A stretch of 64,000 nucleotides of DNA from Gilvimarinus sp. 2_MG-2023 (GTDB taxonomy: Bacteria > Pseudomonadota > Gammaproteobacteria > Pseudomonadales > Cellvibrionaceae): contig NZ_JAUOQM010000053.1 of assembly GCF_030547685.1 (NCBI RefSeq), forward strand, positions 89,223 through 153,222, read 5' to 3'. The position numbers were made by a program, and so were the translations under genes. Of this stretch, positions 63,645 through 64,000 are shown one piece after another. The notes under the pieces were generated by a model. The model did no database searches. It saw nothing but the letters and a program-made list of their open reading frames with translations, and was not told where the DNA came from. The stretch's first letter is position 1, and the number at the start of each line of letters is the position of its first letter.

Positions 63645-64000
63645 CTATTTTGATTCCATTACAATTAAATCCATTGAACTTGAAATGAATTTTTTATTTT
63701 CATCGAAAAGAAAATTGTAACAACCATTTAACACGTTTTCTTTGGTAAAACTTATGTCTGGACTGGGCATTTTATCGAGGTATTCTTCGACATTTGCATA
63801 CAATATCTCACCAAACTCTTCTCTAGTATGACTTTCTAGCTCCATGCTCTCAGGCAACTGAGCAATAATAACTGCCTCACCAGTAGACGGATCAATCTTG
63901 GTCGTGTAAACGGGACGATACTTAAGCTTACTATTCAATAAAGTGAAATGAGACAGAACCTCTCGAAGCTGTATAGGAGATAATGGTTCTGAAAGTCGCT
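63645..64000 (-). CDS. Hypothetical protein, 5' end beyond the window
   Basis: I do not recognise this protein. An in-frame TTG lies at 63938, but the frame stays open to the window edge with protein-like content (PLSPIQLREVLSHFTLLNSKLKYRPVY), so the gene probably starts past 64000. The visible 118 residues are acidic near the middle and end SSSMDLIVMESK. It is 134 bases upstream of the NucS-like gene in the same orientation. Confidence 0.55.
   Translation of the reverse strand, partial: RLSEPLSPIQLREVLSHFTLLNSKLKYRPVYTTKIDPSTGEAVIIAQLPESMELESHTREEFGEILYANVEEYLDKMPSPDISFTKENVLNGCYNFLFDENKKFISSSMDLIVMESK

Overview
The window reads as chromosome of a Gram-negative, polarly flagellated, aerobic, polysaccharide-degrading gammaproteobacterium, most likely a marine member of the Cellvibrionales (Saccharophagus/Simiduia-like). 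This placement is an inference from gene content: FlgP/FlgT flagellar ring proteins, two GH16 beta-glucanases with Ser-rich and TSP3 linkers, a large TonB-dependent receptor with SapC, cupin and tryptophan-halogenase companions, and many diguanylate cyclases and chemoreceptors. No rRNA, tRNA, CRISPR array, prophage or transposase gene was seen.

Layout. 1-4.5 kb: methyltransferase, MAPEG protein, flgP-flgT behind a FliA-type promoter, and a flavoprotein. 4.5-6.3 kb: an unrecognised fusion of an ABC-exporter-like membrane domain to a kinase-like domain without catalytic acidic residues. 6.3-14 kb: a YdeP/FdhF-type molybdoenzyme with a periplasmic solute-binding protein, a SIMPL protein, a GGDEF protein, and the glutathione-dependent formaldehyde pair (frmA, fghA) with a divergent LysR regulator. 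14-18.6 kb: a MITE-like structured repeat, a chemoreceptor and a 7TM-DISM diguanylate cyclase.

18.7-34.9 kb is a beta-1,3-glucan (laminarin-type) utilisation locus. It holds a membrane AraC regulator, a GH16 lipoprotein, a 1504-residue protein joining GH16, CBMs and a di-heme oxidoreductase domain, then a TonB-dependent receptor followed by SapC, cupin, halogenase and DUF6445 genes. An exact 12-mer is shared by the upstream regions of the big enzyme and the receptor. A terminator-ended, hairpin-rich stretch between the two GH16 genes may be a non-coding RNA.

35-41 kb: DUF3300 protein, SCO protein coupled to a membrane chemoreceptor, an O6-alkylguanine methyltransferase with an eroded N-terminal HTH, and an MscS channel. 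41.4-54.5 kb looks like an envelope/general-stress island. A tightly packed five-gene signalling operon (sigma-54 activator, stand-alone DHp-like protein, CHASE3 kinase, receiver, hybrid kinase) is surrounded by small membrane and stress genes (lipoprotein, DUF1328, DUF883, YqjE-like, AI-2E, BON, ferritin-like, CNNM, SpoIIAA-like, Trx2, PRC-barrel). Several of these have GG-N10-GC (sigma-54 -24/-12) elements upstream, so the operon may control its neighbours.

54.8-64 kb: PhoD phosphatase, a tiny ankyrin-like protein, an AT-rich sulfotransferase gene, the oxygen-dependent methionine synthase pair mesX-mesD with an inverted-repeat operator, a TauE/SafE permease, a frameshifted TPR-like gene, a NucS-like nuclease protein, and a gene cut by the window edge.
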